Part shown: piece by piece, positions 11,674-24,963 of the stretch
Layout: each line of letters starts with the position of its first letter
How positions within the stretch are numbered: position 1 is the stretch's first letter
Source of the DNA: Capitulum mitella
Lineage: Eukaryota > Arthropoda > Thecostraca > Pollicipedomorpha > Pollicipedidae
Direction: 5' to 3'
DNA length: 64,000 nucleotides
NCBI GenBank assembly: GCA_030062745.1
Contig: CP099854.1
Span: 13,774,153 to 13,838,152, forward strand
Notes under the pieces: model-generated
Told to the model about the DNA's origin: nothing
What the model saw: the letters and a program-made list of their open reading frames with translations, nothing else
The model's database searches: none
Program-made: the position numbers and the translations under genes

Positions 11674-13013
11674 CGCCAAAACGAGTTGCTATTTGAAGAC
11701 TAGGCTGCCAAAAATTTGTGCGTGACACGCCGCCATTTTTTGGGATGACAAAAAACATGTTTGTCCCATGTCTTTGGTTGAGGGCACTTTGCCCCGGCCG
11801 CCGCCCCCCCCCCCCCTCCGCCGCCACTTAACACAGAGCTGGTGTCAAAGTGTGGATAGGATCTTCACCCGACTTCAGAAAACCTTTGAACGCATTAACC
11901 TGTTCCTGTCCGAGTCCGCCAACCAACTAGCCCGCACCAATGTCACAACATGTAGCGAACAGTCTCGTGACAACGTCCAGACGAGCGTTCAAAGCGGCCC
12001 GTCAGAAAACCGCGAAACACTTATTGCGCGGTCGCCTAAACATTGAGGAAGACACCTCTGGAAGAGCTCCTCCGATCAGAGGCGGCGGCTGATTCCATTG
12101 CTGCTCAAAGACACGCCGTGATAGCTCTGTTTGGACAAGAAGGTTGCATGCCTTCACGACGGATCTGTTTACGCCATCGCCACGCATGGAAGACGTAATG
12201 TCTAGTGTCGACCAAGGATGAAGGACTTCTCTTGGAGATGTTTCTCGAAGCTGAAGGTGTTCCCGAACGCTTCTGGGAGTATTTATGTGCCTCGTGAACA
12301 TCGCATGGCAACGGAAAGGACAGTGTCCCACTACAGCGTAGTGTGGTCTGTTCAGACTGACGATGTCTAACACCACCGTCAACAATCGGCTCATCATAGC
12401 TCTATATTGAAACATGCACATTATTGTGAGATCTTCGCCCGTGGGTGATAGCTTTTGTGCAGAAACGGCCCACACGAAATTCAGCACCTCTTCTGGCCAA
12501 CGGTGAAGTGCAGAATTCGGCAAAAGAATTTCCATAAGTGATGAAATGACAAATACCACACTTGGGTTCGTTTAGAATTTAGATAACAGATTAGTCAGGC
12601 ATCGAGCACGTTTAAATGTCTCTTTATATTTAAATTGTTGAAAGTACTTACAAATACTCTGCAACTCGACTTCTGCCTTGCATACAATTAGGGACAAAAT
12701 GTAGAATCGATTTAAATCTACAAATCAGTGTATTTAAAAAAGCTTTGCGGAGGTATGTACCACTGAACTCACTTCCATTCTCTCACTGCCAGGAGACGGC
12801 AAATGCAGGGTTCTAGTCATGTTCTCCACTTCGTTAGCAAAGTTGTTCCCACGCTTTTGACAACGTGGACTCGGAAGTCAGGAGTACGACGGAGTCGAGA
12901 GAAGAATGAAGCATGGTACAATCGCGGCGGAACGGTTCTGGGCGGGTGCAACACATGGCCTTGACTAATGTCCCGCAGGCGTCGTCCCGTTCTGCTCTAT
13001 CAACTGCCACCCC
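11674..13013. other. Intergenic, no gene seen
   Basis: A minus-strand open frame of 185 codons (12002-12559) and a 92-codon plus-strand frame (11768-12046) overlap here. Neither shows a domain or codon signal, and both are treated as chance. Confidence 0.45.
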
Positions 13014-13017
13014 TTAA

Positions 13018-14192
13018 CCCTATTCCCGGAGCGTTAGACGGTATGGCCGATTCCCGGCGGGGAGGGAGATTCGGCCCCCCCCCCGAGATCCCGAGAACAA
13101 AACGTCCGCTTTCACGCAACAAATCGCAATCGATTTGCCATGACGTAAACTACATTTTTATAAGGAAAAGTTTTAAAATTTTGAAAGGGGTGGATGCAGG
13201 GGGCAAACAAGTCAAAATGGGAATATTTCTGGACTTCTTATAACTACGTTGTTTATGGACCGATTTTGGTAAAATAAGCATGAATCGAGAGATTACACAT
13301 GAGATTTTTACCATTCGTACACACATTTTAAATTTTGCTAAAATTCATAGACGCTCACAGGGTTGCAACAACACGAAAAAGTTAAAAGCACTTTTTTGGC
13401 TTCTGCTAGTCATGTTATGCTGGAAAAGCACAAATCGTATTCCAGCTTTTGTATAATGTTAGCATAGGCGGTGCCAGGGTCATGAAAAAGGGGAATATCA
13501 TGGTCACACGTTCTTCAGATCAACTTATGACCTTTGGCGTTAAATGACCTCCAGTGACTTTGGATTCATTTTGAATGATTTCGTGTGCATTAAATATTGT
13601 CTGAAAACATTTCTAATCATTTGAATTCATTCTGCTCCAAAAATTCCGTTTACGGCTGTTGTGGTATAAGCCACGCGCGCTGACATTTTAGGTCAGCTAG
13701 GTCATAGCTCCGTGACCCGACTTGATATCAAGCTGAAACGCGGTGCACAAGAAGAGGGCATCCTTCTACGTCGCATGTATTTCGAGTTTGGCATTTGAAA
13801 TAAAGCGCCAAAATTATTACTATACAATCAAATTTTGACTTTTGACCCTGATCTGACCTTGTAAAGTGACCTCAGATGAACAAAACTGTATCTGTGTGTC
13901 GCCCAACTATTTAGGTATACATCCATATGTAGTTTCAAGTTCTATCTCAAAAACGTCATTTTTGGCAGTCATTTTGCTTTTACCTTCAACAGTGCCAACA
14001 ATGGCCTGAGGTACCTCTCAAAAGCGTTGCCTGGCTCCGCCCCTGAGCAAAATGGAATTCCAAAATTCCGCCACAGTACCTAGAAAAAAGTAGCTAGGAA
14101 CAGTCACCAAGTTTCGTAAAGCTGCATAAAAAAACCTGGAACTGACGAGCAAAAAACCCGAGGGGGCGGATTCCCCCCTGCCGGGAATAGGG
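13018..14192 (+). mobile_element. piggyBac-like MITE copy 2
   Basis: TTAA precedes (13014-13017) and TTGA, a one-base variant, follows. The ends CCCTATTCCCGGAGCGTTAG and CTGCCGGGAATAGGG match the family. The 1175-bp length is close to the full 1210 bp, with small gaps and substitutions. Confidence 0.88.
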
Positions 14193-14196
14193 TTGA

Positions 14197-14925
14197 AAAT
14201 GAAGGAGATGGTTTTGTCAGTTGGTACGGAAAAATATATTCTACTACATACCAGTCGGGTTGATCGGGGAGTTTCACTACGTTGAGGTACTTTTTGCCTC
14301 CCATGCGCTTTAGAAATAATGACAAACCGCTGATTGTTCCCTGCTTTGAGACACGACAGGATTTCTTTCCGGTACATCTGTTTCGGCTCGCCGTCTGTCT
14401 CTCATGTACCATCTGTCGCGCATTTAAGAGCAAATGGACCACTACTTTGGCGTGGTGAAAACGGGACACATTCGTGCCTGTTTTACCCCGATGCTGTGAC
14501 CAGCAACCAGTGCATATTGCAGAGACGAAGCAAAGCTTTGCACTCGTTCAGGGAGCATCAGCGAAGGCCACTGTAGATAACACAATAAAATAAGCACTGC
14601 GAGTCGAGAGAACAGGGGTGGTAAGGAAACGCAGAAGCACCACTCATAAGAGTACCGCAGTGTGACCAGCCGGGCCACTGGTCGCCGACAGGGTCACTAC
14701 AGAATTCGCCTGCTTCATTACTGGCTGACGTCAAGACCATGTGTGGTATAATTGAATTGGCGTCTGACCGAAGTCGGCGTCGCAGCAGAATGCCCGTTTG
14801 GCACTACTTCACCACTGAATAGCATCGGCAACAGCTCAGGATGTCTGTAGAGCACGGAGATCGCCAATGGCTGCAGTCAGGCTCTAATCGCTAAGTGTGG
14901 TGTTTGGAGCCGGCTGACGCGGCGT
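14197..14925 (-). other. Presumptive 3'UTR side of exon A
   Basis: Lies downstream of the stop of exon A on the minus strand. No clear AATAAA was found on that strand close to the stop. Nothing else is recognised. Confidence 0.3.
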
Positions 14926-15143
14926 TCACAGCTGGCCGCGGTAGCCGGTAATACGGCGCACCTGCTCCCTAGGCAGACAGTGCACCATCTCCAGGTGCTG
15001 GCGCAGATTTTGCACGTTGCTGGCGCTCGTGCCGCACACGTGGCACGTGGTGCGCCCCTCGTGAAGCTTGCGATGCGCCACGAGCGAGTCGCGGCGGTTG
15101 TAGTGGCGGCCGCACACGTCGCAGTGATGGCGTTGTCCGCCAC
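14926..15143 (-). CDS. Alternative last exon A: two C2H2 fingers (most distal)
   Basis: The strong acceptor CCCTTCTTTCGCAG|GTGGCGG (phase 1) opens 71 codons plus stop. Finger 1 is HHCDVCGRHYNRRDSLVAH with H-x3-H, linker HEGRTT, and finger 2 is CHVCGTSASNVQNLRQH with H-x4-H. The tail HCLPREQVRRITGYRGQL is a diverged form of the motif seen after the other finger pairs. It lies about 27 kb from the BTB start and 7.7 kb beyond exon B, so further terminal exons could lie to the left, but none was found in this window. Confidence 0.83.
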
Positions 15144-18100
15144 CTGCGAAAGAAGGGAGGCCTGACGTTAGTGGTGGGTTCAGCTGGTTCAGACCACGCA
15201 CGAATTATTGCTATGTGACGCAATAACCTGTAAGAACTGGTTTCCTGGATTGTCAAGGATTTAATCACAAGTAGCCTCGGCGTACGAAGGTAGGAAAAAG
15301 GATTAGGGAATGTGACATTTTTTTTACCTAAAGCGCAGCATGTTTCATGCTGCGCATAAAAACGGAATCCTGGACAGTACACTCCCTTCTTTTTTACGCC
15401 CGTCGACATTTTATCACGTTGCACTAAAGGGTATGTTCCACGTTGGCCGACTTGGCAGGGGCCGATTCTGTTGCTCTAAAATGTAGTTAATCATGTGTTA
15501 AGCGTCCAGTTTTTCGACAAGTACCTGGAAGCAGACAAATGTAAGTAATAAAACAGCTATCCTATGAAGTCATCCGCCGATGTAGTAAAATGCAAGTCTC
15601 CTGCACCTTCATTAGCCTTTCATTAGCCTACCTAACATACGTAACGCAACAGTCAACAGAAGTGCGCAGTTGCACAGGGAGGATTCACGGGGAACCACTT
15701 GATGTATGACCACTACCAGTGTATGCAGAAATTTGGGATACGATTGGTACCAGAAATTGAATTCCAGGACTAAAAGCTACAATTTGGCTATCTTAGCCCT
15801 TAAAACACGAATGGCAGAACATTCGATTTAAGTGCACAGTGTTTTCTTCAACACGTTATGAGATTACTTATTTTTCCCAACTAGCTTTCCGCTTCCCTTG
15901 AGATACTCCCGCAAAATGCAAGTATTCAACGTTCATTTCGCTGACATACTCGAATAAATATGCATCTAAAAGAAATTCAGTTCAGTAATTCCCGAGCACA
16001 ACTGCTCAAACCACCGTCATTTCTTTCTATTACCTGGCGTGATTCAGAACAGGTGGAGTGATACAGCCCGGATTTCCTAGAAAAATTAAATGTAACATTT
16101 CCACAACTCCACATCTTGTCCATACCAGAGATGAACGAAACGCAAACCTTCGACAAGAACCTAAGGACGGACCATTTCCAAAATTTGTAGGCATGGAAAA
16201 GTAGCCTTTTCTCCCAATGCCAGGCAAGTGAAACCTCTCATTCCTTTTGAATTTTACCCATGCCAGCGGCTTAACAAAGGTTTCACGCTTGATGCGAAGG
16301 CTTCGGGCGACTGCACTAATTTGATGAAAGATGTCTCGCATTTACATGCAAAGTGCAACCGATGGCAGAAGGCACAAGCTATCGCGTAAATAAATAAGTA
16401 TCCAAAGTTCATGGTGCATTCCATATTATTTCATCTCTGTAATTAACGTCTGCCCTGACTGTGGAGTTTCGAGGCCCTACAGTGCTGAGAAATAGTAGAA
16501 AACTACACCCATGGTGTAGGCAACCGCTGCACACATACCACTCGCAAAACCAACTTGAACCGGAAACAGATAGTACGGTAAAGTCACGTAAATAGTAATT
16601 TGGGCACGATGTTTGCGGCTAGGCAGAGGTTTGCAACATCATCCGAAACTCCAAGAGACACGGTGGGTAAATCAGATGCTTCCAGTGTGCGTACAAAGAG
16701 GCCATTGTAACGTGGTTACATTTTCCCTTGCTCTCCCTCTTTCGAACAGCAGCGCTAAAACCCAGCTCAGCATTGCCGTGGAGGAGCCGTGGCCGCCGCC
16801 CAACGAGCCTCGGAGCTTCCGTGACGCAAAAGGACAAATGCCGGCTGACCGAGCAAAAAATCACCAGCAGCAAGACCGACAGCCTCCACCATTATCAGTG
16901 AAGAGAGAGTCCTTTCCCACATTATTCTGACTAAACCGTGCCAGCCGGAGCAAGAAAAACACAACGGCCATCGCCCGTTAGCGTTTGCGGCCTGCAGCAC
17001 CAAACAATCCAGGAGGAGAAAGCGCGCTCTCCCATGTCTATCGGACTACATCGACCCAGCAAATAACACGAGAACGAGCAGAGTATTCTGCGGCACCTCC
17101 GGCCGCCTCGCATCAGCATCAGCATCAGCAGGCGCCAATTCGTCCTAGGCGGTGACCTGGAGTTAGGGGCTTCGTACCCACGTTGGAGAAGGCGGCCAAC
17201 CGGAGGGCATCGGCCTCATGCTGTCACCGCCGGCGGCGGGACCGCAACAAAGTTTAACGCCACGTCCACCAATAAGGAAGGAGTGTAGAGCCCACCGAGG
17301 TCGAAAATGCGCGCAGCGGACGCGTCATTGGAGCAGGAGGAGCCTGACGGAGCCGGGAAGCAGAACTCCCGCCAGGACTGCGGGACAGAGAAAAGGACGA
17401 CTGGCTTGGGCCGTGCAAACAGACGGCTCTGCCCGGGAGCGGTTCGCTGTTTCGCATCTTGCGGAGCGGCGGTGAGCTGGCCAGGGCCGTAAACCCGTAC
17501 AGGGCCGTAGTTTGGTCACCGTAAATTCTTCCAGCGCTTTTGGCCAGATGCGGCCGGGACCCGGCGGCCCTGGGCCACCGCCCTCTGAAGATCGCAGAGT
17601 ACACTGAGCCACCAAGACGCTGAGCGCCGCAGGACTCCAGGGCTGACTGCCAGTCCAGCCCACGGCCGCTACAGCACAAGTAGGCTCATAGATTTCCCCA
17701 GGCTTACTGGCACCAGCGCAGCCAAAGGGGGGGGGGGAGGAAGGCCGGGGCCCAGTCTTTCTTGTAAAAGCCATTGCACATTGTCCTCCCAGCAGGCGGT
17801 TTTTGCATGACTTCAGTCCACATTGAGGTCAGCCCCCTTTAAGAAAATCTTGGCTTACTATCTGCTCCCCAACCTCCGCCCTGGGGACCCGGGGTCATGC
17901 GGGACCTCGAGCAGTAATGGGTCTCGCCAAAGTTTCTTCTTTGAGCAAACGTTCTGCGCGTATGGCGGGGCTTATGCGTGTCTATGCCTGACGGCAGCCG
18001 TTGTACCGCGATGTATTTATATTTTTTGGATAAGCCGTGTTTAAAGTTCAAGCAAGTATGTATGAGTGGGATCGCAGGCGGTGGCCGATTACATCATGGC

Positions 18101-20414
18101 ATCCTTTCCGGTGGAAAGGTATTTTCCACGGTGATGTTCGACGGTCTGTCAGAGGGCCTGAAGCTGGCGTTCATCCTTTGTAAGACTGGCACAGTCCTGG
18201 ATCAGCTTGATAACCCTATCCGCCGGGCCACTTACACTTCACATTCAAGGCGAGTCACCAATTCGCGGCAACCCCATATGGCGGCCACTGGTTTGGCTTC
18301 ATTTGCAATCACGCTGGTTCGATATTCAGGATGTGGAATGGGGTCCAAGATCAGAGACCGACCAGATCCCAAATCTTTGTATTTGTCGACAGAACAGGAA
18401 ACTTAGGTCGGCCGGTACGACAGCCAGATGGTCGACTTCGAAAGGACTTCCCAGTCGACCTCACTTAGGTTGCAAAAGTAAACAAGCGGCATTGAAACAA
18501 ACAACCATGGCGTCAGTCTTCTCGCGGACTGCCAAAAATGCTGCCAACGGGAAACCAGATGAGTCCAAGTTATAGTAATACGGAATTTTTTTGAGCACGA
18601 CCCACGAATTCCAAATAGCCAAATATCGGTGGTTTCTTTTTGGGTACATTTATTATTGGGCTTATTAATTATGAATCATTAATGGGTAAAATATTTCTGG
18701 GTTTATGTTTCAATGGCCGGTAACACCATGGAAAATATGGTCGCTGATGAGATTCGAACTTGGTAACCATTAGGCCGAGATATCCAGAAAAAGGATATGT
18801 GACGTTAAATGCCACGGTTATAGCCTTCAAGTCGGTGGCTGTCCCCGTGATGGTGTAATCTTTCTACTTCCCATGCTATTCTAAGACAAATTTTACTGCA
18901 AAAAGCTGGGCCAACATGACCAAATTTAAACAGCTTGCGCTTCACGGATTTTTACGTTTCCGGATTGAAACCTTCGCTAGACGTCTCGGAACAGTTCGTA
19001 ACACGAGAAATCACCGTTGCTTGCAAGTTTTTAAACGAAAGTGAGTTTTGCGCCAATCTAATGGACAAGGGATGAAAAAGGTATGGCTCCCAGAGACCGA
19101 TGATGTCAGAGGAACGCGCGGAGAATGAGGGAGACAATATTGGTATAGAGTTTAGTTAACTGCTAGGCTGGTGTCTGACTTTGGTCGGGTTCATGTCGGT
19201 TAGATTTATCCCTTAACAAGGCTTTTGGTCCGCTTGGTTGGACGAGCCGAAGTAGAATTCAGGGCGGTAGTCGCCCGGCTTAACCATCCTCGGTCAGCAG
19301 ACCACTCGAGCCCTGACGTCCGACTCGGCAGCCGGTGTAAGAAATCCAAGAATCCAAGAAATCCACTGGTGAAAGAAATCCAAGACCAAGAATGCTACCG
19401 CGGCTTGTCTTTGGGTCGGGGACGGCATCCGCTCCCGTCCGTTAACGGCAGCCCAATGATAAGTACGCAAAATCATGTCCGACTCGTTCTGCCGCAGGTC
19501 ATCATAAAGTTCAAGAAATCGTTGCGACGCTACTAGTGGATTCGGTCGGCTGTCAGATGTGCATTCTTCTGTTTGTTTATCGCCAGTCCGTAGCTAAGCA
19601 AATAATTCTTAGTGGCACAGGGCAGCAGAATTATCAGAGCGTTCTCTACCACCGCAATTACAATCGCGTCAGGTTATTCCAACGAATGCACTGTCATTGT
19701 CTCACTGATGTCTAAGTCCGGATGTAAAAAATCTTTTTAAACAGAACGCTTTCATGAAAGACGGATCGTAAGATCATTCAAGTCTATACCGGCAGTTTAC
19801 GTCACAGCTGATAATAAGCCGATGAGAACACATTGCCCAGATATAATGAGTTTCATCTACATCAGGCCACAAAAAGAAATGGATTTATTTCAGGCCGGCT
19901 CACGGTCAAAGATAGCATTGCTGGGTATCATCAGGTTTCAGGGAAGTACGGTCTTCCTATGATCACCAAAATATCGTTCGTTGAAAGAATGTGGGTTTTT
20001 AAAGGACACTCTACTGAATTTTTATGAGTTGTTACTTGGAACGTTCTTCATAAGTCCAAACTAAGGCAATGACTAAATTAGCCGCATAATGTTGGAGCTC
20101 AAGGCCTAATTATAAATCTCGCATAATCTTAGGCTGAGCACTTCAATGAAAACAAGTCGACCGTACTGTTTGGTTTTCCTGGGGTGTGTCTGGCAACAGA
20201 GACGTCATGAAGTAACTTGAGAGATTGTATGACGAAAAAGAACTTTCGCAGCTGCAATAATTTAAAGGAACTGAAGAGATATGGCATCCTGATTCTGAGT
20301 TTTTTTGGAAAATGTTAGTGGCACAATGGACTTGAAATTAGTGGTTCATCACCCCTCGTACACCCCCTCCCGTCCTTTCGGATCGGTCTAGCGAGCCGAG
20401 TAGGTGCAGTAAAT
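15144..20414. other. Intron between exons A and B: no exon supported
   Basis: Mostly plain sequence. A GC-rich patch at 16780-17760 has CCAAT (17269-17273), a short CATCAG repeat (17107-17130) and a 61-codon frame (17307-17489) that crosses GCG|GTGAGC. It could be a promoter island or first exon, but no protein family supports it. A tRNA-like B-box on the minus strand near 18747 has no matching A-box. Confidence 0.4.
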
Positions 20415-20418
20415 TTAA

Positions 20419-21628
20419 CCCTATTCCCGGAGGGCTAGACGGTATGGTCGATTTCCGGCAGAGGGGGGGGGCGAATTCGGTCCCCCCTGAGGTCTCGAGA
20501 ACTGCACATCCGATTTCATCGCAACAAACGGCAATCGATTTGCCGTGACGTGAACTACATTTGTATAAAAAGAAATTTCTAAAATTTCGAAATTTGTGGA
20601 TATAGGGGGCAAAAATGTCAAAATGGGGGTACTTTTGGACTTCTTATAACTCCGTTGTTTATCGACCGATTTCGATGAAACTGGCATGAATCGAGAGATT
20701 ATGGATAAAGCTTTTACCATAGGTACACAAATCTGAAATTTTCAGAAAATTCATGGGCGTTCACAGGGTTTCAAAAATAGCAGGGTTAGTTTTCTAACAA
20801 CTGAATGAACAAAAGACGCAAACACCCTTTTTTGGCTTCTGCTAGTCATGTTATACTAAAGAAGTACAAATCGCATTACAATGTTTGTATAATGTTAGCA
20901 TAGGCGGTGCCAGGGACGTGAAAAAGGGGGAACTGTCATGGTCAGACGTTCTTCAGATCAACTTGTGACCTTTGGCCTTAAATGACCTACAGTGACCTTG
21001 GGGTCACCTGGAATGATGTCGTGTGCATTCAATATTATCTGTAAACGTTTTTAATCGATTGAATTCACTCTATTCCAAAAAATTCATTTTTTGGCTTTTG
21101 CGATATAGGGTACGCGCACTGACATTTTAGGTCATAGCTCCGTGACCCGACCTGATATCAAGCTGAAACTTGGTACACAAGTAGAGGGCACCCTTCTACG
21201 TCATATATCTTCCGGGTTTGGCATTTGAAAAAATGGCGCCGAAATTATTGCAAAAAACTAATTTTGACTTTTGACCTTGACCTGACCTTGTAAAGTGACC
21301 TCAGATAAACAAAATTACATATGCACATTGCCCAACTATTTAGCTATACATTCATATAAAGTTTTAAGTTCTATCTTAAAAACTCTGTTTTTGGCAGACA
21401 TTTTCCTCTTACCCTCAACATGGCCAAAAATGGCCTGAGGTGCCTCCCAAAAACGTTGCCTGGCTCCGCCCCTGAGCGAAATAGAATTTTGAAATTTTGT
21501 CACGGCACGTAGAAGGAATAGCTAGGAAAAGTCACCAAGATTCGTGAAGCTGCATTAAAATGCCTGGAATTGGCAAGCAAAAAACCCGAGGGGGGCGGAT
21601 TCCGTCCCCCCCCCTGCCGGGAATAGGG
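20419..21628 (+). mobile_element. piggyBac-like MITE copy 3, full length (1210 bp)
   Basis: Exact TTAA on both sides (20415-20418, 21629-21632). The ends CCCTATTCCCGG / CCGGGAATAGGG form a perfect 12-bp inverted repeat. Inside the left end the motif TTTCCGGCAG recurs about 28 bp in, next to a G-run, mirrored by the C-run at the right end. There is no transposase. TTAA targets and a CCCT- terminus are hallmarks of piggyBac. The inside carries many TGACCT half-sites. Confidence 0.92.
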
Positions 21629-21632
21629 TTAA

Positions 21633-22861
21633 GAAACCACAGATATGTGGCCATGTATCAGAAAAACAGATCACTTATCATATGAAGACATTCAGGTACT
21701 TTGCGCATATTTATGCTGCATGCTCGGAGCAACTCGTCTCGTTAAACAGGGATGCTCACTGTATGCCTGCGCTTTCAGTTTCGTTGTATCATTTCCCTTG
21801 TCTCCGTACATGCAAGAAAAATCATCAAGGATCATCAACCAAATCAGGGAACATTGGTCCTCTTCTACGTTTATTACAAAAAAATCTCATCCAACATCCA
21901 AGAAACGTTTCAGCAGCACTAAGGACGGCAAGATGTCAAAGCTTTCCGAAGAAGACAGACAGAAATTCAAAATTACATTTACTACTCTGCCATAACTGCG
22001 TGAGGTCGTAGATGACAACGAAAACCCACAACAGAAAAAGAGTTCGTCCCATAGTGCTGTCCGGAGATCATTTGAGATGACGGGATGGAAATGATACGTC
22101 ACAATAGCCATTAACTTCCTAAACGACACACTTTCCTACAAAGCTCTTATGCTTCATAGATGGATGACAATGTATCATGCTGAATCGTATAGTTCCAGCA
22201 AAGCCGTCAGTGTCTTCTACACACAGCGTTCTCTCTTCGGTTCCACATATTCCTGGGCATAAACGTAACATGCATACCAAGCCGGAATTCCTCAACAATC
22301 GGCGATTACACGTCGTTCAGAAGACGCAGTGTCATGTCGATAACCACCAAACGCGTTGATCCCCTGACTGTCGAGAAAGTGTCGGTCGTTCCTGTCCCGG
22401 GATCTACCGCTCGACCTGATCTTCCCTCATTACGACAGCCGCACGATCCTTCACTCGATCATGTCTGTTGGAAGATCTGGGTTTCATACGTGCTGGTTGC
22501 AGGATCCGCTTCTTTCAGGAATTCATTAGATCTTCCAATACCTTAGAGGTATCAGTCCGCCAACCGACTGCCTATTGGCTGGCACCAGTTGCAGGATCTG
22601 CTCATCCCGGACCCCTCGCCGGATCTGTTCTTTCCTGCAGATACGAAGCAAAAGACGCATCACTTCATTGACGGTATCGGTCCCGGATCCGTACTTCCCG
22701 GTATCATCTGATCCGTCATACTGACATCGGTATGCCTGGTCTTCACACCGGTCGGCATTCGCAGAATGTGCTCGTTCCTGGCAGGTCCCCGTCACGGGAT
22801 CTGCTATGTCGTGCAGGGCATCAGTCACGGACCTGCTCTTCCCTGGCCGCCTGTGGCGGCA
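21633..22861. other. Region beyond exon B stop; probable 3'UTR and intron
   Basis: On the minus strand this follows exon B. A possible AATAAA is formed around 21868-21875. A patch at 22370-22690 repeats GGATCTGCT/GATCC-like words. No further exon is seen. Confidence 0.4.
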
Positions 22862-23085
22862 TCAACAGGGCACCAGTCGTCGGCCTGCTATGCGGGACGG
22901 CACCAAGCGTTCAACCTCAGCCTTGCTCAGGCTATGGACGAGTCGCAGGTGCTTCCTCAGTGACGGCACGATGCTGATCATCTTGCCGCAGATTGGGCGG
23001 CGGGTGAGGCCCAGATGCTGGACCCGGTGGTTCGAGAGTGACGTGGAGCTGCGGTACATCCTGCCACACGTCTTGCACTCGAACC
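22862..23085 (-). CDS. Alternative last exon B: two fingers, second lacks one Cys
   Basis: The acceptor CTCTGTCCGGCAG|GGTTCG (phase 1) opens 73 codons plus stop. Finger 1, FECKTCGRMYRSSTSLSNH with H-x3-H, is complete. Finger 2 reads RRPICGKMISIVPSLRKH with H-x4-H, where the sister exons have C-x-x-C: the first ligand is Arg (CGC in place of TGC), so zinc binding by this finger should be weakened or lost. The post-finger motif HSLSKAEVERLVP is kept and the frame has no other damage. It may be a specialised one-finger isoform, a recent loss or a sequencing error. Confidence 0.8.
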
Positions 23086-24689
23086 CTGCCGGACAGAGAC
23101 ACACAGAGGTCTTGCAACATTCCTTAATCAGTCCAGCACGCAGGTTTCTCTCTAGGTCAGGTGCCGCCGTTACCACGGTATTGGCCCGTAGTCCTGAGGT
23201 TCTTCGATTAAAATCAAATGCCACGTGGGGCATAAAGACAAACAGGTTTATCAAAAACACCAATAAATCATCTCGTCGCGCGGGAACACCTGGGGCTCTC
23301 GTGAGATTCGCTGAATTGAACGACCTCTGAATGACCTTTCGGCTCGACAGACCCGGGGTCGGAGCTACGGACTGTGCTCTGAAACAGCCCCAGCGCGGGT
23401 CAGGATAACAGCCAAACCAGTCTGCCGTCAGGAACTTTGCGACTTTTGTTCATCATCGACCTGTAAGGAACATTACACAGAAATCCATTGGAACAAGGTT
23501 AGCTAAATAATATATGGATGTCCGTGCGGCGTAATACTTGTACGCTTATGTAAACCTATCGTTGCCTACAGCGCTGATCAGTAATGTAGTATTTCCTTTC
23601 ACGGCGGATAAAAGTATAGACATGTATCATTTTTCTGGTTTGCCGCGTCAACGCTGATGATTTCCTTCAAAGTATCGCGTTTTTACGGACCATATAAACT
23701 GTATTTCACTCTCAGCCAATACAACGGATTTCGCTCATGCATGTTTGCGCCAATACTGAAGTCTCTGAAAAAACTCGATAAGCGTGTTGTCGGCGCAGTG
23801 AACGCAATTATCCAGCAAGATGGTCTGCGAATACCGAACAATGGACTACAAATCTGGCGCGCCGCGACGTTAACACTGGTTTCCTCTTCTCTGCCGCCAA
23901 ATAAGCCTCGTGCAAAAAAAACACTGACACGTTCGTGACAGACAGACTGCTGCATGTCGCGGATGAGGATCTCCAGCCGGAGGGTGGGTATTTCCGCGAT
24001 CCATCGCGCAGCTAAGCAATAACAGTCAACGTTCTCGTAAGGAAACTAAAATGTAAGGGCCACGAGGCCTCCAAGTCAAGTCCGTGACGGGAGACAGCAG
24101 CCGGGGCGCGAGCATGATGACATCACGATGGCAATGTCACCATCGCGTCATCGTCACTTTCCAACTTGAACGTCCTCCGCACCATCCAGGACATACGGAA
24201 CCGAGCCATGGTCCGGCCTGGGCCTAAGCTCCGCCTGCAGCCGTAGCGCCCAAAATCCTCATCCGGGTCCCATAGCCCACTCCACGCTGGAGGAAGAACT
24301 CGAGAGATGGTCTCTCCGGGGCTTCAGCCGCGACCAGCCGCGGTCAGGTAAGCCAATCTAGTCGGAGCCGCTGAGCGCCAGTCGGGGCTCCGCGAACACG
24401 GTCCCGGGCCGGCGGCTCGGGCGAGCCTCCCTCCAGTCCCCCGCGAAGCTCTTGCTCGGCAGGCGACGAAGGCTCCCGAGCGGTGTGTTCTGGCGAGTCT
24501 CCAACCAGCCTCGATCCCGACCAGCCTCGTCCGAGCCGCACCTCGGCGCAACACCAGTCGAATCCAACAGTACTCCGCAGTCGAGCCTCGGCTGACTCTG
24601 GCGTCTGCGGCGGGCCGCCTGGCACCAGGTGCGGTCAGGCGCGGCCGCCACCGTTGCCCCGGGACCGGGCGCGCCCGGGCGGCGGCCGT
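23086..24689. other. Intron between exons B and C
   Basis: GC-rich near exon C, balanced elsewhere. Several open frames in the GC-rich part overlap on both strands and have no domain. Confidence 0.45.
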
Positions 24690-24919
24690 CTACCTCTCGG
24701 CGGTGCGGCGGCGCCGGTCCGGCACGATCTGCTGCACCTGATCCGCGCTCAGACGGTGCACCATGGCCAGGTGCTTGCGCAGGTCGGGCACGTTGTTGGA
24801 GACGCGGCCGCACATGGCGCAGACGGTCAGGCCCTGGTGCACCTTGTTGTGCGACACCAGCGAGCGGTGCGTGCGGTAGGTGAGGCCGCACACGCCGCAC
24901 GGGTACCCCGCGCCGGACC
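24690..24919 (-). CDS. Alternative last exon C: two C2H2 fingers
   Basis: The acceptor GTGTCGTTCGCAG|GGTCC (phase 1) opens 75 codons plus stop. Finger 1 is YPCGVCGLTYRTHRSLVSH with H-x3-H, linker HQGLT, and finger 2 is CAMCGRVSNNVPDLRKH with H-x4-H. The post-finger motif is HRLSADQVQQIVP and the frame ends in a basic tail DRRRRTAER. All zinc ligands are present. A tRNA-like sequence lies directly upstream in the intron (24964-25032). Confidence 0.86.
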
Positions 24920-24963
24920 CTGCGAACGACACCGCACGTTACCCGCTGACGCACGGCCGCCGG

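Noticed and set aside
12002-12559. 185-codon minus-strand open frame
   Set aside because: No recognisable domain, no splice context, and overlapping open frames on the other strand.
17218-17492. First exon in the GC-rich island (61-codon frame before GTGAGC)
   Set aside because: CCAAT box and CpG content are suggestive, but the peptide has no recognisable character and both strands are open.
18720-18790. tRNA-like sequence on the minus strand (B-box-like GTTCGAATCT)
   Set aside because: No A-box at the right distance and no acceptor-stem pairing.
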